This document shows positions 22,921-34,806 of a DNA stretch of 64,000 nucleotides, piece after piece. The DNA comes from Drosophila persimilis. Taxonomy: Eukaryota; Arthropoda; Insecta; Diptera; Drosophilidae. Below the pieces are notes generated by a model, which saw only the letters and a list, made by a program, of their open reading frames with translations, was not told the DNA's origin and ran no database searches. Position numbers and translations under genes: made by a program. The stretch is from the NCBI RefSeq assembly GCF_003286085.1, contig NW_020825317.1, positions 2,046,001 through 2,110,000 on the forward strand. The letters are read 5' to 3'. The first letter of the stretch is position 1; each line of letters opens with the position of its first letter.

Positions 22921-23400
22921 ATATCCAAAACTCAAAAAGAGTATAGGGGTATATTCGATTTTCGCGGGAAAGGGATGTGTGTAACGCCCAGAAGGAAGTG
23001 TCTCCGACCACATAAATTATAAATATGCTTGATCAGCATCAATAGCCAAGTTTTTAGAGCCACATCTGTCCGTCCGTCTGTCTGAGTAACAGCAACGAAA
23101 TTTTGTATCCAGACTTTTGTGATAACACACTATCAAATTTCTTTCAAAATTCTGCCACGCCTCTCTCCGCCGGCATAAAGAAAGAAAATCTGTGGCATCC
23201 ACAATTTTGAAGATACGAGAAAAAAATACGCAGAATCGTAGAGAACGACCATATCTTACTTATTATTCTTACTTATTTTCTGTCTCTCTCTAACACACGC
23301 TTCGTGCTGAACGTGTGCGCCCTCTGCCGGAGGGGAGCCATACTGACTGAGTATCGGGTACAAACGTAGAGTCGCGGCCGTAGCAGCGACTTACAATTTG
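22921..23400 (+). repeat. Diverged DINE-1 copy with internal deletion
   Basis: It starts with a CCAAAACTCAAAAAGAGTATAGGGGTATATTCGATTT end variant, and has GGAAGTGTCTCCGACC, CTTGATCAGCATCAATAGCC and a short GTCCGTCCGTCTGTCTG run. It skips most middle modules and finishes with GAGTATCGGGTACAA and a GTCGCGGCCGTAGCAGCGAC hairpin variant. The ends differ consistently from the full copies, so it may belong to an older subfamily. Confidence 0.75.
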
Positions 23401-25535
23401 AATGGAAGGGCAGAGCTATATATTGTACATATGTATATATGCATATATTGTACAACTATAACATAGTACAAGTATTCATAGTATATGAATGACGTGCATA
23501 CCTACCCTATTACACTTGCTACCGTTTTGTACGACTATTTTACTCCGTAGAGATTGTTTGTTCGTCTATTTATTTTGCTACTCCTCTTGAAAGTTTCTAA
23601 CAAGACATGGAACCCATGGCAAGCATTTTTTTCCTCTTTGCGACATCGAACAATACGATCCTGCCTGCTGCAGCCCCCCACCCCTCTTTATCTGAAGCGG
23701 AGTCTACTACAGATTCAGCCTCAAATCCGACAGTAACAAGTCATTACCAGTTTAAAGCGCTTTCGGCCTGATAACTAATATACATCTGTATGTACATACG
23801 AGCATGTGGATATGTATAAGATTTACATACTTATATAAGCACATTCGATCGGCTCTCATGAGCTGTGACCATTATTATACATATTGTTATTGATGCATTT
23901 TATATCGATTCTCATTTGCCATTCTATCAGAATTTGAATTTGAACAGTGGAATTCGGGAGCTTAATATACTCGTAGAATAAGTCCAAGCAAAAGCCTATT
24001 GTACGTTATGATTGACTGATCTAAGAAATTAACTAAACGTATTGGATCCATAGTTTAATATTCTCTGATCAATTCCTTTTTTAACAAAGTTAAATGAATG
24101 ATAATATATTTTGTGTGACGAATGATAACTTTTAGTGTTTGCCAAAATGTTGCTCTTGACCAACCAACTTAGAATACCCTTATTGATAGCTATTCTACAT
24201 CTTAAAAAGTTCTTATGGAGACACATAAATTACTCAAAGTCATATTTAATAAGTCAAATAAAGAAATGCATTTTAATGTATCTGTTATATGACAAGTCTA
24301 GTGCGGGCTCGAAATGTTTTGTTTGTATGACTGATCTTTCGTCAGCTAATCGTTTGTTTATCATGACACAATCCCAAGCAAATAAACAGGTAGCACAGAG
24401 AAATTAATATAGCCCATAAAACATCTCAAACAAGCGGAAAAAATAGGTGGTGAGAGCTGCTAAGTGAAAAACTTACAATCATTTTGGAAAATTTACAATA
24501 TGTGCACTTTTTCTAACACATAACCGTATGTACTCGTTCGAGAATTATTTCCGAGCGATATAGCCATGTCCATCCGTCCGTCTTGTTTGACGCCAGGTTC
24601 TCAGGGACAATTCTCTATCTCACTTACCCACACACTCCCTCGAGATATGACCGCCAGTTTCTTTATTCGGAATGATTTCAAGAATTATAACATAACTAGG
24701 GCTCGCTCTCTCTGTTTCCCGCATAACCGTTGTGTCTTCTCCCAAGTGGAAGAAGAATATATAGAAATGGGCGGTCTGCTTTGCCCGTTCTACCAAAATC
24801 ATTGATAGCAATAACATTTTCATGATCTTTTATTGTTGTTTAAGTTCATTGGAGTATTTTCATTCTCAGTCATCCTATGCCGTGATATTTATTAAATTAA
24901 AACACATATGTTTAAACAGGCGCTTAGCCGTAGTTCATCACCACCAAATATTCGAATTTAATTATGAACCCCATCAGATTATTTCGATAGTTTCTTGAAT
25001 CAAAAACTGCTCCACATGACAAATGGACTCCCTGGCAGACCACGTGCAAAGGAAAACCAAAGTAAATAAATAGATAATTCGTGTGAAAGAAGCAGTGAAC
25101 CCGAATCTACACACATCGTAAATTGCCGCAGTTCAGGGTGCAGTTGGGGAAACACGGGGCAGTCAGCAGTGGATACGTACGCCCCATCACGCGCTGCTGA
25201 GAATGAGTTCAGTCCATGTGGCTGTGCATGGCGCCGCATTTGAGCTTCTGGCAAATACTACAAGGGGATTACTGGGCTAAGTTCCCATTTCAGTTATGGC
25301 TTATCACCAACAAGGGGGAAGTATAGCAAAACAAAAAAGAAAAAAAAAAAGAATAATAAAAGGTAATCATTTCTGGCATTTTTTCGAGTGCATGAATATG
25401 AAATATTTTGTTTTATTTGCAAATCATTTAGTTAGAATCATAAACGGAGAACGCGCCATTGAAGCTGAGCAAACAGAGTAGAGCAACTGGCAGATCAAGC
25501 CATAAAAGAAGCAGCCAGATATCTTGTCACGGTTA
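23401..25535. other. Non-coding stretch upstream of the next minus-strand gene's 3' end
   Basis: No supported gene. ACATATGTATATATGCATAT-like microsatellites lie near 23425-23460 and 23780-23830. Near 24565-24600 a CCATGTCCATCCGTCCGTCTTG stretch may be a strongly decayed DINE trace. The frame at 25000-25254 on the minus strand has no family features. Confidence 0.45.
25414..25419 (-). terminator. Candidate poly(A) signal for the DUF1091-type gene
   Basis: AATAAA on the minus strand lies about 117 nt beyond the stop codon of the gene ending at 25536, a normal distance for a fly 3' UTR. Confidence 0.45.
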
Positions 25536-26458
25536 TCAATTCGCATACACCTTGACAAAGACCACCATACAGGTCTTGTACTGATCCGTGCTCAAGTGGA
25601 CCACCGCCTTGAGATCGCCGACAATGTCCACAGACGGCATATTGTTCACGAACAAATGGTTGCTGATATTTCTGAGTGAGTAGACGTGCTGCCGATAGGA
25701 ATGATTAGGGTTAGATAACATCATAATCTTTTACAGGCTCTCAAGGATTCTTGTCGCTTACTGACTTATTTGGAGGACATTTCAGCTGACTTTTAGGGAT
25801 TTCCCTGACCACAGGATGCCACAACTCCCACGGATCCAGGAGCGCCTGACAGAAGTTGTCCCTTTTTATCGATAAAGGTATGGGTAGCCACTCGCTTCGC
25901 ACCCAGCGAAAAACATCCAACTGAAGAGTGATCGGGGTATGGGGTATATCCAATAGCACCTTGATATCGCCACTGTAGTACAGGGTCTCCAGATCATCGG
26001 CTATCACAAAGTGGACGTCACTTATGTCCAAAATCTGCCTAACTTGAATATTACCCTCATTTTCCATGCCATTACATTCGATGGCCATTGTTTTTTCATC
26101 ACCAATGATCTCATAGTTGACTGACTAGAAGGGTAACGATTAATTTGCCATGGGTAGAAAGATTGTACTTAGCTATGACACACAGTTGGAAGCGTTAAAT
26201 ACCCTTGTAGCTATATATGTATTCTACAAATTACTCAAATTCGGTTTATCTCATTCTGTGTAATACAACGATCCAATAGTGGTTAAGGCATTTGCTACGG
26301 AATCTGTACTATGCTTCCGAGACCACTTACACAGAAACCGACGATTAACGGACAGACAGTAAAATGTTTGAACTCACTATGCAGATTGCAATACGTAGGA
26401 TCACCAGCAGCGAAATGTACCACTTAACTTGCGGCAGTTGCTCCATTGCGAAGTACAT
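25536..26458 (-). CDS. Small secreted DUF1091-type protein, three exons
   Basis: Three minus-strand exons join in frame: 26458-26378, 26124-25762 and 25688-25536. The splice sites are ATA|GTGAGT, TTCTAG|TCAGTC, TCA|GTAAGC and CGGCAG|CACG, and the 73-bp second intron is typical of flies. The product is about 198 residues. Exon 1 encodes a hydrophobic signal-peptide-like segment (WYISLLVILRIAICI). The body alternates short beta-strand-like segments and ends KTCMVVFVKVYAN, consistent with the Drosophila DUF1091 family of small secreted proteins with an MD-2-like fold. That family is large and rapidly evolving, and I cannot name the orthologue. A TATA box lies only 27-36 bp upstream of the first ATG, so translation may really start at Met5 (26446). 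Family assignment is moderately sure; the gene structure is well supported. Confidence 0.75.
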
Positions 26459-26484
26459 ACTCGCAGACCTTGTACGGTTGCCAC

Positions 26485-26494
26485 ATTTTATATA
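26485..26494 (-). promoter_or_regulatory. TATA box of the DUF1091-type gene
   Basis: Minus-strand TATATAAAAT sits just upstream of the first exon. Transcription about 30 bp downstream would start near 26463, leaving almost no leader before the first ATG at 26458. This favours the second in-frame ATG at 26446. Confidence 0.55.
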
Positions 26495-27003
26495 TCCGTG
26501 GGCTAATTGAAGGGCAATTATCTATCATCATTCGTATTGTTAACTAATTGCCAAATTAACTTGTACATTTTTTAATTGTCACATATTTGTATGTAGATGC
26601 TTTTAGATACAAATACAAATTTTGTTCAATCGTTAATAGGTGGATATCACAGAATTTAATGGATTTTGATTAATGGAGGTATTTGGATTTTGGTTAAAAG
26701 ACGTGCATCGATTCGCATGACTAAATAAAAGAAATCGCAATAACGGTTAAAAAAGCGTCCTTCCTTCCGGACTATAATATTATTATTGTACATATTGTAA
26801 TTAGGTCCGGTATGTATGCACTGCGACCAAATATGTTTATTAAGTGCGGAGTTTCTGTTTGATTTATGCAGTTCGTTATTTGTAGAGCTATTTTCAAAAC
26901 TTATCATTGGTACTAAAAAACAGTAGTATTTTAATCTGAATTTTAGTTTTATTTTAGAGCCTCTAGCTCCACGAGAACAGGGTGTAAGCAAAAGAACATC
27001 AAC

Positions 27004-27394
27004 ATTCACGCTACGTAGACGTCAGTGAGGTCAGCGAAGTCACTCGCCCCTCGCCCGGAAGCAGGCTGAGCTCGGGCCTCAATGCAACAAGTACCCGTAT
27101 ATCACGCGTGAGTCGTGTACGCCTGTGGGACAGCGGCAATGACTACGCACTTGACCCTGGACAACTGACTGGATGTTTGTCACTGCTTTGTTGGTTGTGG
27201 CTTTTTTGTAGGCCATGGTGACTATAAAACATTAAATCGGGTCGACACACGACGCCCGATAACAGTGGGAAACTCTTCACGATGGGAGAACAGAATTCGC
27301 TGGGCCATAAACGCCAACGAGACAACAGCCTCAATACCAGCAAGAGCCGCAGCGCGTGGCAAGATTCACTGGATGGGTGTTCTGGCTCTGGCTA
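27004..27394 (+). pseudogene. Coding-like relic of unknown origin
   Basis: One plus-strand frame reads as normal protein in two blocks: from about 27016 through RISRVSRVRLWDSGNDYALD to near 27210, and from about 27216 through GEQNSLGHKRQRDNSLNTSK to near 27390. A stop interrupts them and another ends the second block. Codon choice is G/C-rich at third positions, unlike the AT-rich flanks. No methionine start or clear splice borders could be fixed. It may be a fragment of a gene duplicated from elsewhere, or unannotated exons. I do not recognise the protein. Confidence 0.3.
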
Positions 27395-27749
27395 ATATAT
27401 TTTTTCGGTGACCTTTGGATATCCCTGCGATCATAAAATGAGGTATGTACCTACACAGCTAAGAATCTTAATAGTTATTAATATCATTATATGTACACAT
27501 ACAGATAAACACATAAAATTATAACGTTTTACATATTTATATAAACTTGTTTCCCTGACTGATTAACTAGATCACCGTACAGCCGAAGTTTGAGCCACAG
27601 CCGGATGTAGTCCTGAGCGGAAGACCTCTACTTGCTAACGGGATATGTGATTTCAGATAAGATTATTACATATTACAGCCTTGAAAAGATATTTATAAGA
27701 TCTTTTTAAGAATTCTACCGTGCCAAAGTAAGCTCTACTATATTTCAAC

Positions 27750-28862
27750 GCATTAATGGGCCAGGATACAGGGGTCCCGAGGAAGCATCCTCGATGGATC
27801 CGAAAAGCCGATCGGGCCAATCCATCTCCGGAGGCCCCAAGGGCGAACCGGGGACTCGGGTGGTTACCAAGCAGAGCGATATCGCGATATCTGTCTCAGA
27901 ATACCAGGAGAGAAGATGCGGGGCCTTCATCCTGCTAAAAACGATCCAGTATTTCTATCGTCTACTAAAGGGATCAAGCTAAGGCAATGGGGCAAGACGA
28001 TCGTGCCAGATTCCCCGCCAGTCACTGTCAGTGGGACACTAATGAACGGAGTGATGAAGACATGGTTGTATTAAGCCGAAGAAATTATCCACCCTTTGGC
28101 AGAGTTCTCCCTGAGTCCCTTTCTAAGAAGGAAATTTCGCGGAAGGCCACAGTACGTCTCGTTAAAACATTTACCGACGCCCGCAGGAAGACGCTCGATA
28201 AACCCTGCCCGTCTAGTAAAGCCAGAGGTTGAAAGAATCCTGAATGGTCGACTCCAAATCCATCGATCTCAGTAAAGTCTCGCGAAACTCTTCTAAAGAG
28301 CTAAAGCTCTGAATGTTGAATAGAACTGGACACCCTAAGACAAAGAACACAGGACGTCAGCTCTGCAGCGAAATCGAGAGCAACTCGGAAGTTTCGCGCC
28401 TGCGCTGAGTTCTCTCTACGACAACATCCACCCTGGGCTACCTGAAGAAAGCCGACCAGTCTTGACGAGTCTTTAGGTGTTAAGGCGTCTGAAAAGGAAC
28501 TTGTGCTCTTCACTAGGAAGTAAAAGATTCCGACACTGACTCCCCCAAAACTCGGCGGGGAAAGCAGCGATGCCAAATATCTTGGCCTGGCTTGGCTCTA
28601 AGTTGAGCTTAAAGGATAGGGTACAGAAAGCCACAGAGGACTATATACCTGCAGAAAAACCATCGGACTAAAATGGGGAATGACCGTATATAGTTCGGTG
28701 GATCTACACTGCCATCATACGACCAATTATGGTCTACAGAGTGGTAGTGGTGGCCAGCTCTGGGCAGGAAACACTTTCTTCACAATCTCAGTCGAGTTTA
28801 ACGTATGGTTGAACCATATGAAGTAACCTAAAGTACTTTAAAGTAACCTAACCTAATGGGCC
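27750..28862 (+). pseudogene. LINE fragment (R1/LOA/I-like), decayed
   Basis: Around 28498-28790 the plus strand reads ELVLFTRK.KIPTLTPPKLGG, SDAKYLGL, a CRKTIGLKWGM block and a region equivalent to YTAIIRPIMVY, with stops and frameshifts between blocks. This matches the region after the YADD box of R1/LOA-type LINE reverse transcriptases. The upstream part (27756-28250) is basic and proline-rich, like a degraded ORF1 or linker, with no zinc knuckle. It ends with TAACCTAACCTAATGG, the same kind of tail as the LINE at 36.7 kb. It is not functional. Confidence 0.65.
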
Positions 28863-28865
28863 ATA

Positions 28866-31385
28866 CTATCAATGGCGAAGAACAGGAGAGCGTATAAGGA
28901 GCGCAGCATTAAAAAGGACGTATTGTATATGTATGTAGATATGTAATTAAATATGTAAGTGCCTCCTTTAATTCACCTGGAAATGCTATTGATCTGATCT
29001 TTCGTGCGAAGATTCAGCTGGTTCGGACTTACATATCTAATAGTGCAGCTTCGTGTACGTTCAAATAAACATTAAGTTCATAATAAACTTATTTTTTGAA
29101 GGTTCCACATACATACATATGTAGTTACAAATGTATGTACACCACTTCTTAGCTAAATATGTAAAAATTTTAAATTAGCTTGTTATTTGGACCCATCTTT
29201 GGGGCTTCTGACGAGAATTGCATTTGTTGTAGATTACATTTTCATTTACAAGTCCTTTAAATGTGTTTAGAATATAGCAATATGCAGTCAACTGAATAGG
29301 TTGACAATTTTCAAATGTAAAGCCGCTTATCAACTTATCGATTTTGGTGAAATAATTTGTACATTATAGATTATTTTATTGTTAATGTAACAAGAAAGTT
29401 TACGGTCTCTATGACACGTACGAATATTTATGAGATATTCGTTTTGTTTCAGAACAGTACATTAAAAAATCCTTTTTATTATAGCTCAATTAAATATGTT
29501 GAGGATAAATGATTTTAGCTTGTGGTCTACACATGAAGAATTTACGTCGTACATTTTTCAATTAAAAGTATCATATATCGGCAGATACGGGAGTTTATAT
29601 AAGCTCATGCTTTGGGTAAAATCGGCGTAATATTGGGGTAATATTCCAAGAAAATCAGACCATTGAAATGAGGAGTTGGTTATTTTATTTGTAACGATTC
29701 AAAACTCAAAGGTAGTGCTTCTTTTTTCACATAACTTAAGTATCTGACTGTTGATTTTATTGAACTTTGCAATTCTAAAACTCTGTGAAATGCATCTATA
29801 GATCTTACCCAAAGACTTTGCGCTTAAGCGTATCGTATCAGAAATATAAAGCTTTCAAATCCAATCCGTTTGATCAAATCCAAAATTTCCGCATTTTACT
29901 CCTCAAAATACTGTTCGGCCAACCTTCTACCTTCTACGGCTTCAACCTACTTATAAGTCAATAAAACCATATGCACAGGATGCAGCAGTATTTTGTATAT
30001 CCTCCTTGCAATTCAGATAACATGGCTAAAACTTTTAGGTCCTACGCAACTTTCCACTGGTGTTCTTTATATTTTATATTTTCAAACAATTTAGTGATTG
30101 TTTGGACTCTTTCATATTAACAGCATGGGCGATGGAAAGAGACGGCTTCTATTTCCATTGTTTAGCATTGTAAGCCTAACACAGTGGCTTAAATAGTCCG
30201 AAACTATCGTGTCATCGGGTAAAATAGTGCGTGAGCCAAATGACGCGACCGGAAAAGACTTAAACACTTGGAGCCGTAAATATCTGTTTTTCTCCACAGC
30301 AAAGGACTACCAAACTAAAATTGTTTATTTAAAAAAAAATTATGTTAAGTATTTTTTGTAAACTTAATAGCTTGTGGATTAGGGTAACGTACTTTTCGTA
30401 TTATGTACATAATTTGCAAACACATCTTGGTGCCCACACTTCAAGAAAACTTATGGGCTTTACATTAAAAGTTTCTTCATACTTTTCCCGCAAATTTGCA
30501 TCTGAAATTAATTTTTCTTCGTTGGGAATCATGTAATTTGCACAAATGCAGCAAAACGTGTCTGCTTTGTAAAGACATTTAAGCGATTGGTTTGAGTTAT
30601 CCGTTTCAATTGCTTTTAAATAGAAACCAGGTGATTAGTAAAAAAAAAAACACGATCTTATTCTGATCGTTTGAAGCGACAAAGGTCTAATTTGTGCGCC
30701 AACATGTATTTATGTGTATTCATTCTTACCCTAGATTATATTTAACGAAAAAAAGTAACTGTCAAAAATGTTTACAGCCCATAAAGACATGATCACGTGG
30801 AGTGTACATTGATATGTATCCATACCAAGGATTCGTCAAATCCTTTTCGTTTGAGGGATCCCTTTTCGGCATTTGGACCGCGTAAATTTTAGATTTGATC
30901 AAACGGCTGTATCTTAGCCATTTATCCATAGATTTTTACGACGGCCATTTAATGTACCTATATCAAGTATGGCAAACGAATACAATTATTTCAAGCTTTT
31001 CTAGAGGTTTTAAAGTCAAACTTTAGTTTAAAAATACCACCAAAAATATTTTTAATTTTCAAATTGAAAGCTGAATATTTTCTAGACCATAAGCTTTAGC
31101 TACAAAGTATTCGGGTAAGATCTATAGCAGCATTTGTCAGCTTTGCAGAATTACGAAGTTCAATACAATCAGATGTCAGATACTATGTGAGAAATAGATG
31201 CACTGCCTCTGAAAAAAGCAGTAAAAAAATATTAGACTTAAAAGAAAAAAAATTAAGCCATACAAAAATACTATGAAACATTTTTAAATCTATTAAAAAA
31301 AGTCGGTTTGCTTCACAATGGAGAAATAATTTACATTTTATTGAGTAATGAATTTACCACGAAATGATCATTTTTTCGGTATTTT
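28866..31385. other. Non-coding stretch with an unnamed dispersed repeat
   Basis: No gene is seen. A repeat recurs here: a 21-nt string around TTTATTGAACTTTGCAATT at 29754-29774 matches the opposite strand at about 32731-32751, and a looser copy lies near 31145-31190. The surrounding lines also share CGGTTTGATCAAA-like text. ACATATGTAC-type microsatellites lie near 28925-28945 and 29100-29140. Confidence 0.45.
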
Positions 31386-32519
31386 TATACCCGATACTCA
31401 AAATGAGTATTGGGGTATATTAGATTTGTGGTAAAAGTGGATGTGTGTAACGTCCAGAAGGAATCGTTTCCGACCCTATAAAGTATATATATTCTTGATC
31501 AGCAACAATAGCCGAGTCGATTGAGCCCTGTCTGTCTGTCCGTCCGTCCGTCTGTCCGTCTGTCCGTCCGTCCATCTGTCCGTCTGTCCGTCCCCTTCAG
31601 CGCCTAGTGCTCAAAGACTATAAGAGCTAGAGCAACGATGTTTTGGATACAGACTTCTGTGATATGTCACTGCTACAAAAATATTTCAAAACTTTGCCCC
31701 GCCCACTTCCGCCCCCACAAAGGACGAAAATCTGTGGCATCCACATTTTTAAAGATACGATAAAACCAAAAACGCAGAATCGTAGAGAATGACCATATCT
31801 TTTAGACTGCAAAATCTGAATTGGATCGTATTATTATTATAGCCAGCATCAAGAAAACAATTTCATTTTTTCTCGCCCTGTCTCTCTCTAACACACACGT
31901 AGCATAGGCGGCTTTGCTTAGAGTAAAACATTAGCGCCTAGATCTCAGAGACTATAAAAGCTAGAGCAACCAAATTTGGTATCCACACTCCTAATATATC
32001 AGACCGAGACGAGTTTGTTTCAAAATTTCGCCACACCCCCTTCCGCCCCCGCAAAGGATGCAAATCTGGGGATATTCACAAATCTCAGAGAGTATTAAGG
32101 CTAGAGTAACCAAATTTAGTGTCCGCACTCCTGTTAGATCTCACTATAAAACGTATATCTCAAAATTTCGCCCCACCCCCTTCCGCCCACACAAAGGACG
32201 AAAATCTGTTGCATCCACAATATTGCACATTCGAGAAAACTAACAACGCAGAATCATAGATAATGACCATATCTATCAGGTTGCTGAATCTGGATCAGAT
32301 CAGATCATTTTTATAGCCAAAAGGAACAAATCAATTTGCAGTGGCTACGCAGCGCCCGACGTCACGCTCAGACTGATTTTCTGTCTCTTTCGCACACACT
32401 CTTTGTCGTGTCGCTTAATATTAGCGCCATCTGCCGGAGGAGAGCCATACTGACTTAGTATCGGGTATAACTGTAGAGTTGCGGTGTCCGCAGCAACTCA
32501 CAACGTTCCCCCTCGTTTT
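31386..32519 (+). mobile_element. Full-length DINE-1/INE-1-like Helentron copy
   Basis: This 1.13-kb copy has both termini: TATACCCGATACTC with GAGTATTGGGGTATA close behind at the 5' end, and AGTATCGGGTATA, a GAGTTGC..GCAACTC stem-loop and CCCCCTCGTTTT at the 3' end. A (GTCY)n microsatellite near 31527-31592 is a family hallmark. It is nearly identical to the copy at 33681-34806, so at least one of them moved recently. Confidence 0.85.
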
Positions 32520-32589
32520 CTTCTAAATTTTGATTTCAAAAACTCGGAAAAATAATTCTTGAGGTTTTATATTTTTCTTGTATATGTAA

Positions 32590-32770
32590 ATTAATTTGGT
32601 GTCGTTTAAGGTATCGTTTTTAAAAAAAATATGGATAAACGGTTAAGGTGCATCCGTTTGACCAAACCTCAAAAAATACAGCTTGAATACTTAATTTGAA
32701 TCCGATTGAGGTTCACTTATCAGCTTTTGAAAATTGCAAAGTTCAATAAAATGCAATCTTGATTCAGTGT
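32590..32770 (+). repeat. Unnamed dispersed repeat copy
   Basis: It contains AATTGCAAAGTTCAATAAAAT, whose reverse complement occurs at 29754-29774. A similar GAAGTTCAATACAATCAGATG text lies near 31157-31178. The CCGTTTGACCAAACC block also recurs loosely near 29865. No ends could be defined. Confidence 0.4.
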
Positions 32771-33147
32771 GATATCACAGGAGTCTGTATACAATATTTC
32801 GTTGCTCTAGCTCTCATTGTCTTTGAGATCTATGCGCTAACTTTTAGCGAAAGTCAAAGCAGATCTCGAAACGTATGTGTTAGAGAAAGACAGAGCGAGA
32901 AACAATGAAATTATTTTCTTTATTCCAGCTATAATAATGATACGATATGGTTCAGATTCTGCCGTCTACAAGACGGACGGACGTACGGGCAGACAGACAG
33001 ACATGGCTCTATCGACTTGGCGATTGATGCTGATCAAGAATATTTACACCTTATGGGGTCGGAAACGCTTCCATCTGGGTGTTACACACATCCATTTTCC
33101 GCACAAATCGAATATACCCCTATACTCTTTTTGGGTATCAGTTATAA
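32771..33147 (-). repeat. DINE-1 fragment
   Basis: It has the block order TGTGATATCACAGGAGTCTG, CGTTGCTCTAGCTCTC, GAGAAAGACAGAGCGAG, TTCAGATTCTGC, a short GGAC-type microsatellite, GATGCTGATCAAGAATAT, GGTCGGAAACGCTTCC and TACTCTTTTTGGGTATCAG. Its 5' end variant matches the copy at 22.9 kb rather than the full-length copies. It abuts the gypsy fragment. Confidence 0.75.
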
Positions 33148-33680
33148 AGATTACTAATAGACTACCACCACGTTTAGGAAATAAAATCTCAAACACCCCA
33201 AAAATGTTAATTTTTCATGCATGAAGTGCCATTTTTAGGACGTAATTTCAATGATAAAGGAATCTTCCAAAACTATCCAGTCCCAGCAGATGCGAACAGC
33301 GGTAGATGCTTCGTTGCATTCTGCAACTATTGCATAACATTTATTAAAAACTACGCCGACTATTTACGGCACATAACACGATTATGTAGAAAGAATGTTC
33401 TCTTCGAATTGCCAGCTTAATGCCAAATGCATTCCAACATCTTAAAGATTAATTAAAAACTAATTAATCCTCTATTATTATACTTTCAGCAAAGAATAAT
33501 AATGATGCAAGCAAGCAAGCGTGTTGAGCATCATTCACTCAAACACGAAACGGACTCCAGCATCTAGTTCAAACGCATCCCGATCATTTTCGAAAGCTTA
33601 AATTAATACGAGTACAACTGAGCAAAAACTAGAAGCTATTCATTGGGCTATTAGACATGTTCAACCATATATGTATTTAT
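33148..33680 (+). pseudogene. Ty3/gypsy LTR-retrotransposon polymerase fragment, left part
   Basis: The plus strand encodes PFLGRNFNDKGIF, NYPVPADA, RCFVAFCNY..FIKNYADYL and HITRLCRKN, the end of the reverse transcriptase and the tether to RNase H in Ty3/gypsy elements of the 412/mdg1 type. Further on, SKQAC and EQKLEAIHWAIRHVQPYMY belong to the RNase H domain. Stops and deletions separate the pieces, and no LTR is visible. The RNase H part is cut at 33680 by a DINE-1 copy and resumes at 34807. Confidence 0.8.
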
Positions 33681-34806
33681 TATACCCGATACTCAAAATG
33701 AGTATTGGGGTATATTAGATTTGTGGTAAAAGTGTATGTGTGTAACGTCCAGAAGGAATCGTTTCCGACCCCATAAAGTATATATATTCTTGATCAGCAT
33801 CAATAGCCGAGTCGATTGAGCCATGTCTGTCTGTCCGTCTGTCCGTCTGTCCGTCCGTCCGTCTGTCCGTCTGTCCGTCCCCTTCAGCGCCTAATGCTCA
33901 AAGACTATAAGAGCTAGAGCAACGATGTTTTGGATCCAGACTTCTGTGATATGTCACTGCTACAAAAATATTTCAAAACTTTGCCCCGCCCACTTCCGCC
34001 CCCACAAAGGGCGAAAATCTGTGGCATCCACAATTTTAAAGATACGAGAAAACCAAAAACGCAGAATCGTAGAGAATGACGATATCTTTTAGACTGCGGA
34101 ATCTGAATTGGATCGTATTATTATTATAGCCAGCATCAAGAAAACAATTTCATTTTTTCTCGCCCTGTCTCTCTCTAACACACACGTAGCATAGGCGGCT
34201 TTGCTTAGAGTAAAACATTAGCGCCTAGATCTCAGAGACTATAAAAGCTAGTGCAACCAAATTTGGTATCCACACTCCTAATATATCGGACCGAGACGAG
34301 TTTGTTTCAAAATTTCGCCACACCCCCTTCCACCCCCGCAAAGGATGCAGATCTGGGGATATTCATAAATCTCAGAGACTATTAAGGCTAGAGTAACCAA
34401 ATTTGGTATCCGCACTCCTGTTAGATCTCACTATAAAACGTATATCTCAAAATTTCGCCCCACCCCCTTCCGCCCACACAAAGGACGAAAATCTGTTGCA
34501 TCCACAATATTGCAGATTTGAGAAAACTAAAAACGCAGAATCATAGATAACGACCATATCTATCAGATTGCTGAATCTGGATCAGATCAGATAATTTTTG
34601 TAGCCAAAAGGAACAAATCAATTTGCATTGGCTACGCAGCGCCCGACGTCACGCTCAGACTGATTTTCTGTCTCTCTCGCACGCACTCTTTGTCGTGTCG
34701 TTTAATATTAGCGGCGTCTGCCGGAGGAAAGCCATACTGACTTAGTATCGGGTATAACTGTAGAGTTGCGGTGTCCGCAGCAACTCACAACGTTCCCCCT
34801 CGTTTT
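33681..34806 (+). mobile_element. Full-length DINE-1 copy inserted in the gypsy fragment
   Basis: Both ends are intact: TATACCCGATACTC at the start and the GAGTTGC..GCAACTC hairpin plus CCCCCTCGTTTT at the end. The (GTCY)n microsatellite is near 33822-33890. It interrupts an RNase H reading frame that continues on both sides, so it arrived after the gypsy element. Confidence 0.88.

Noticed and set aside
31527-31592. Regular short repeats (GTCTGTCC type) that superficially resemble an array with spacers
   Set aside because: This is the (GTCY)n microsatellite of DINE-1 and recurs in each copy; CRISPR arrays are not expected in a fly genome.
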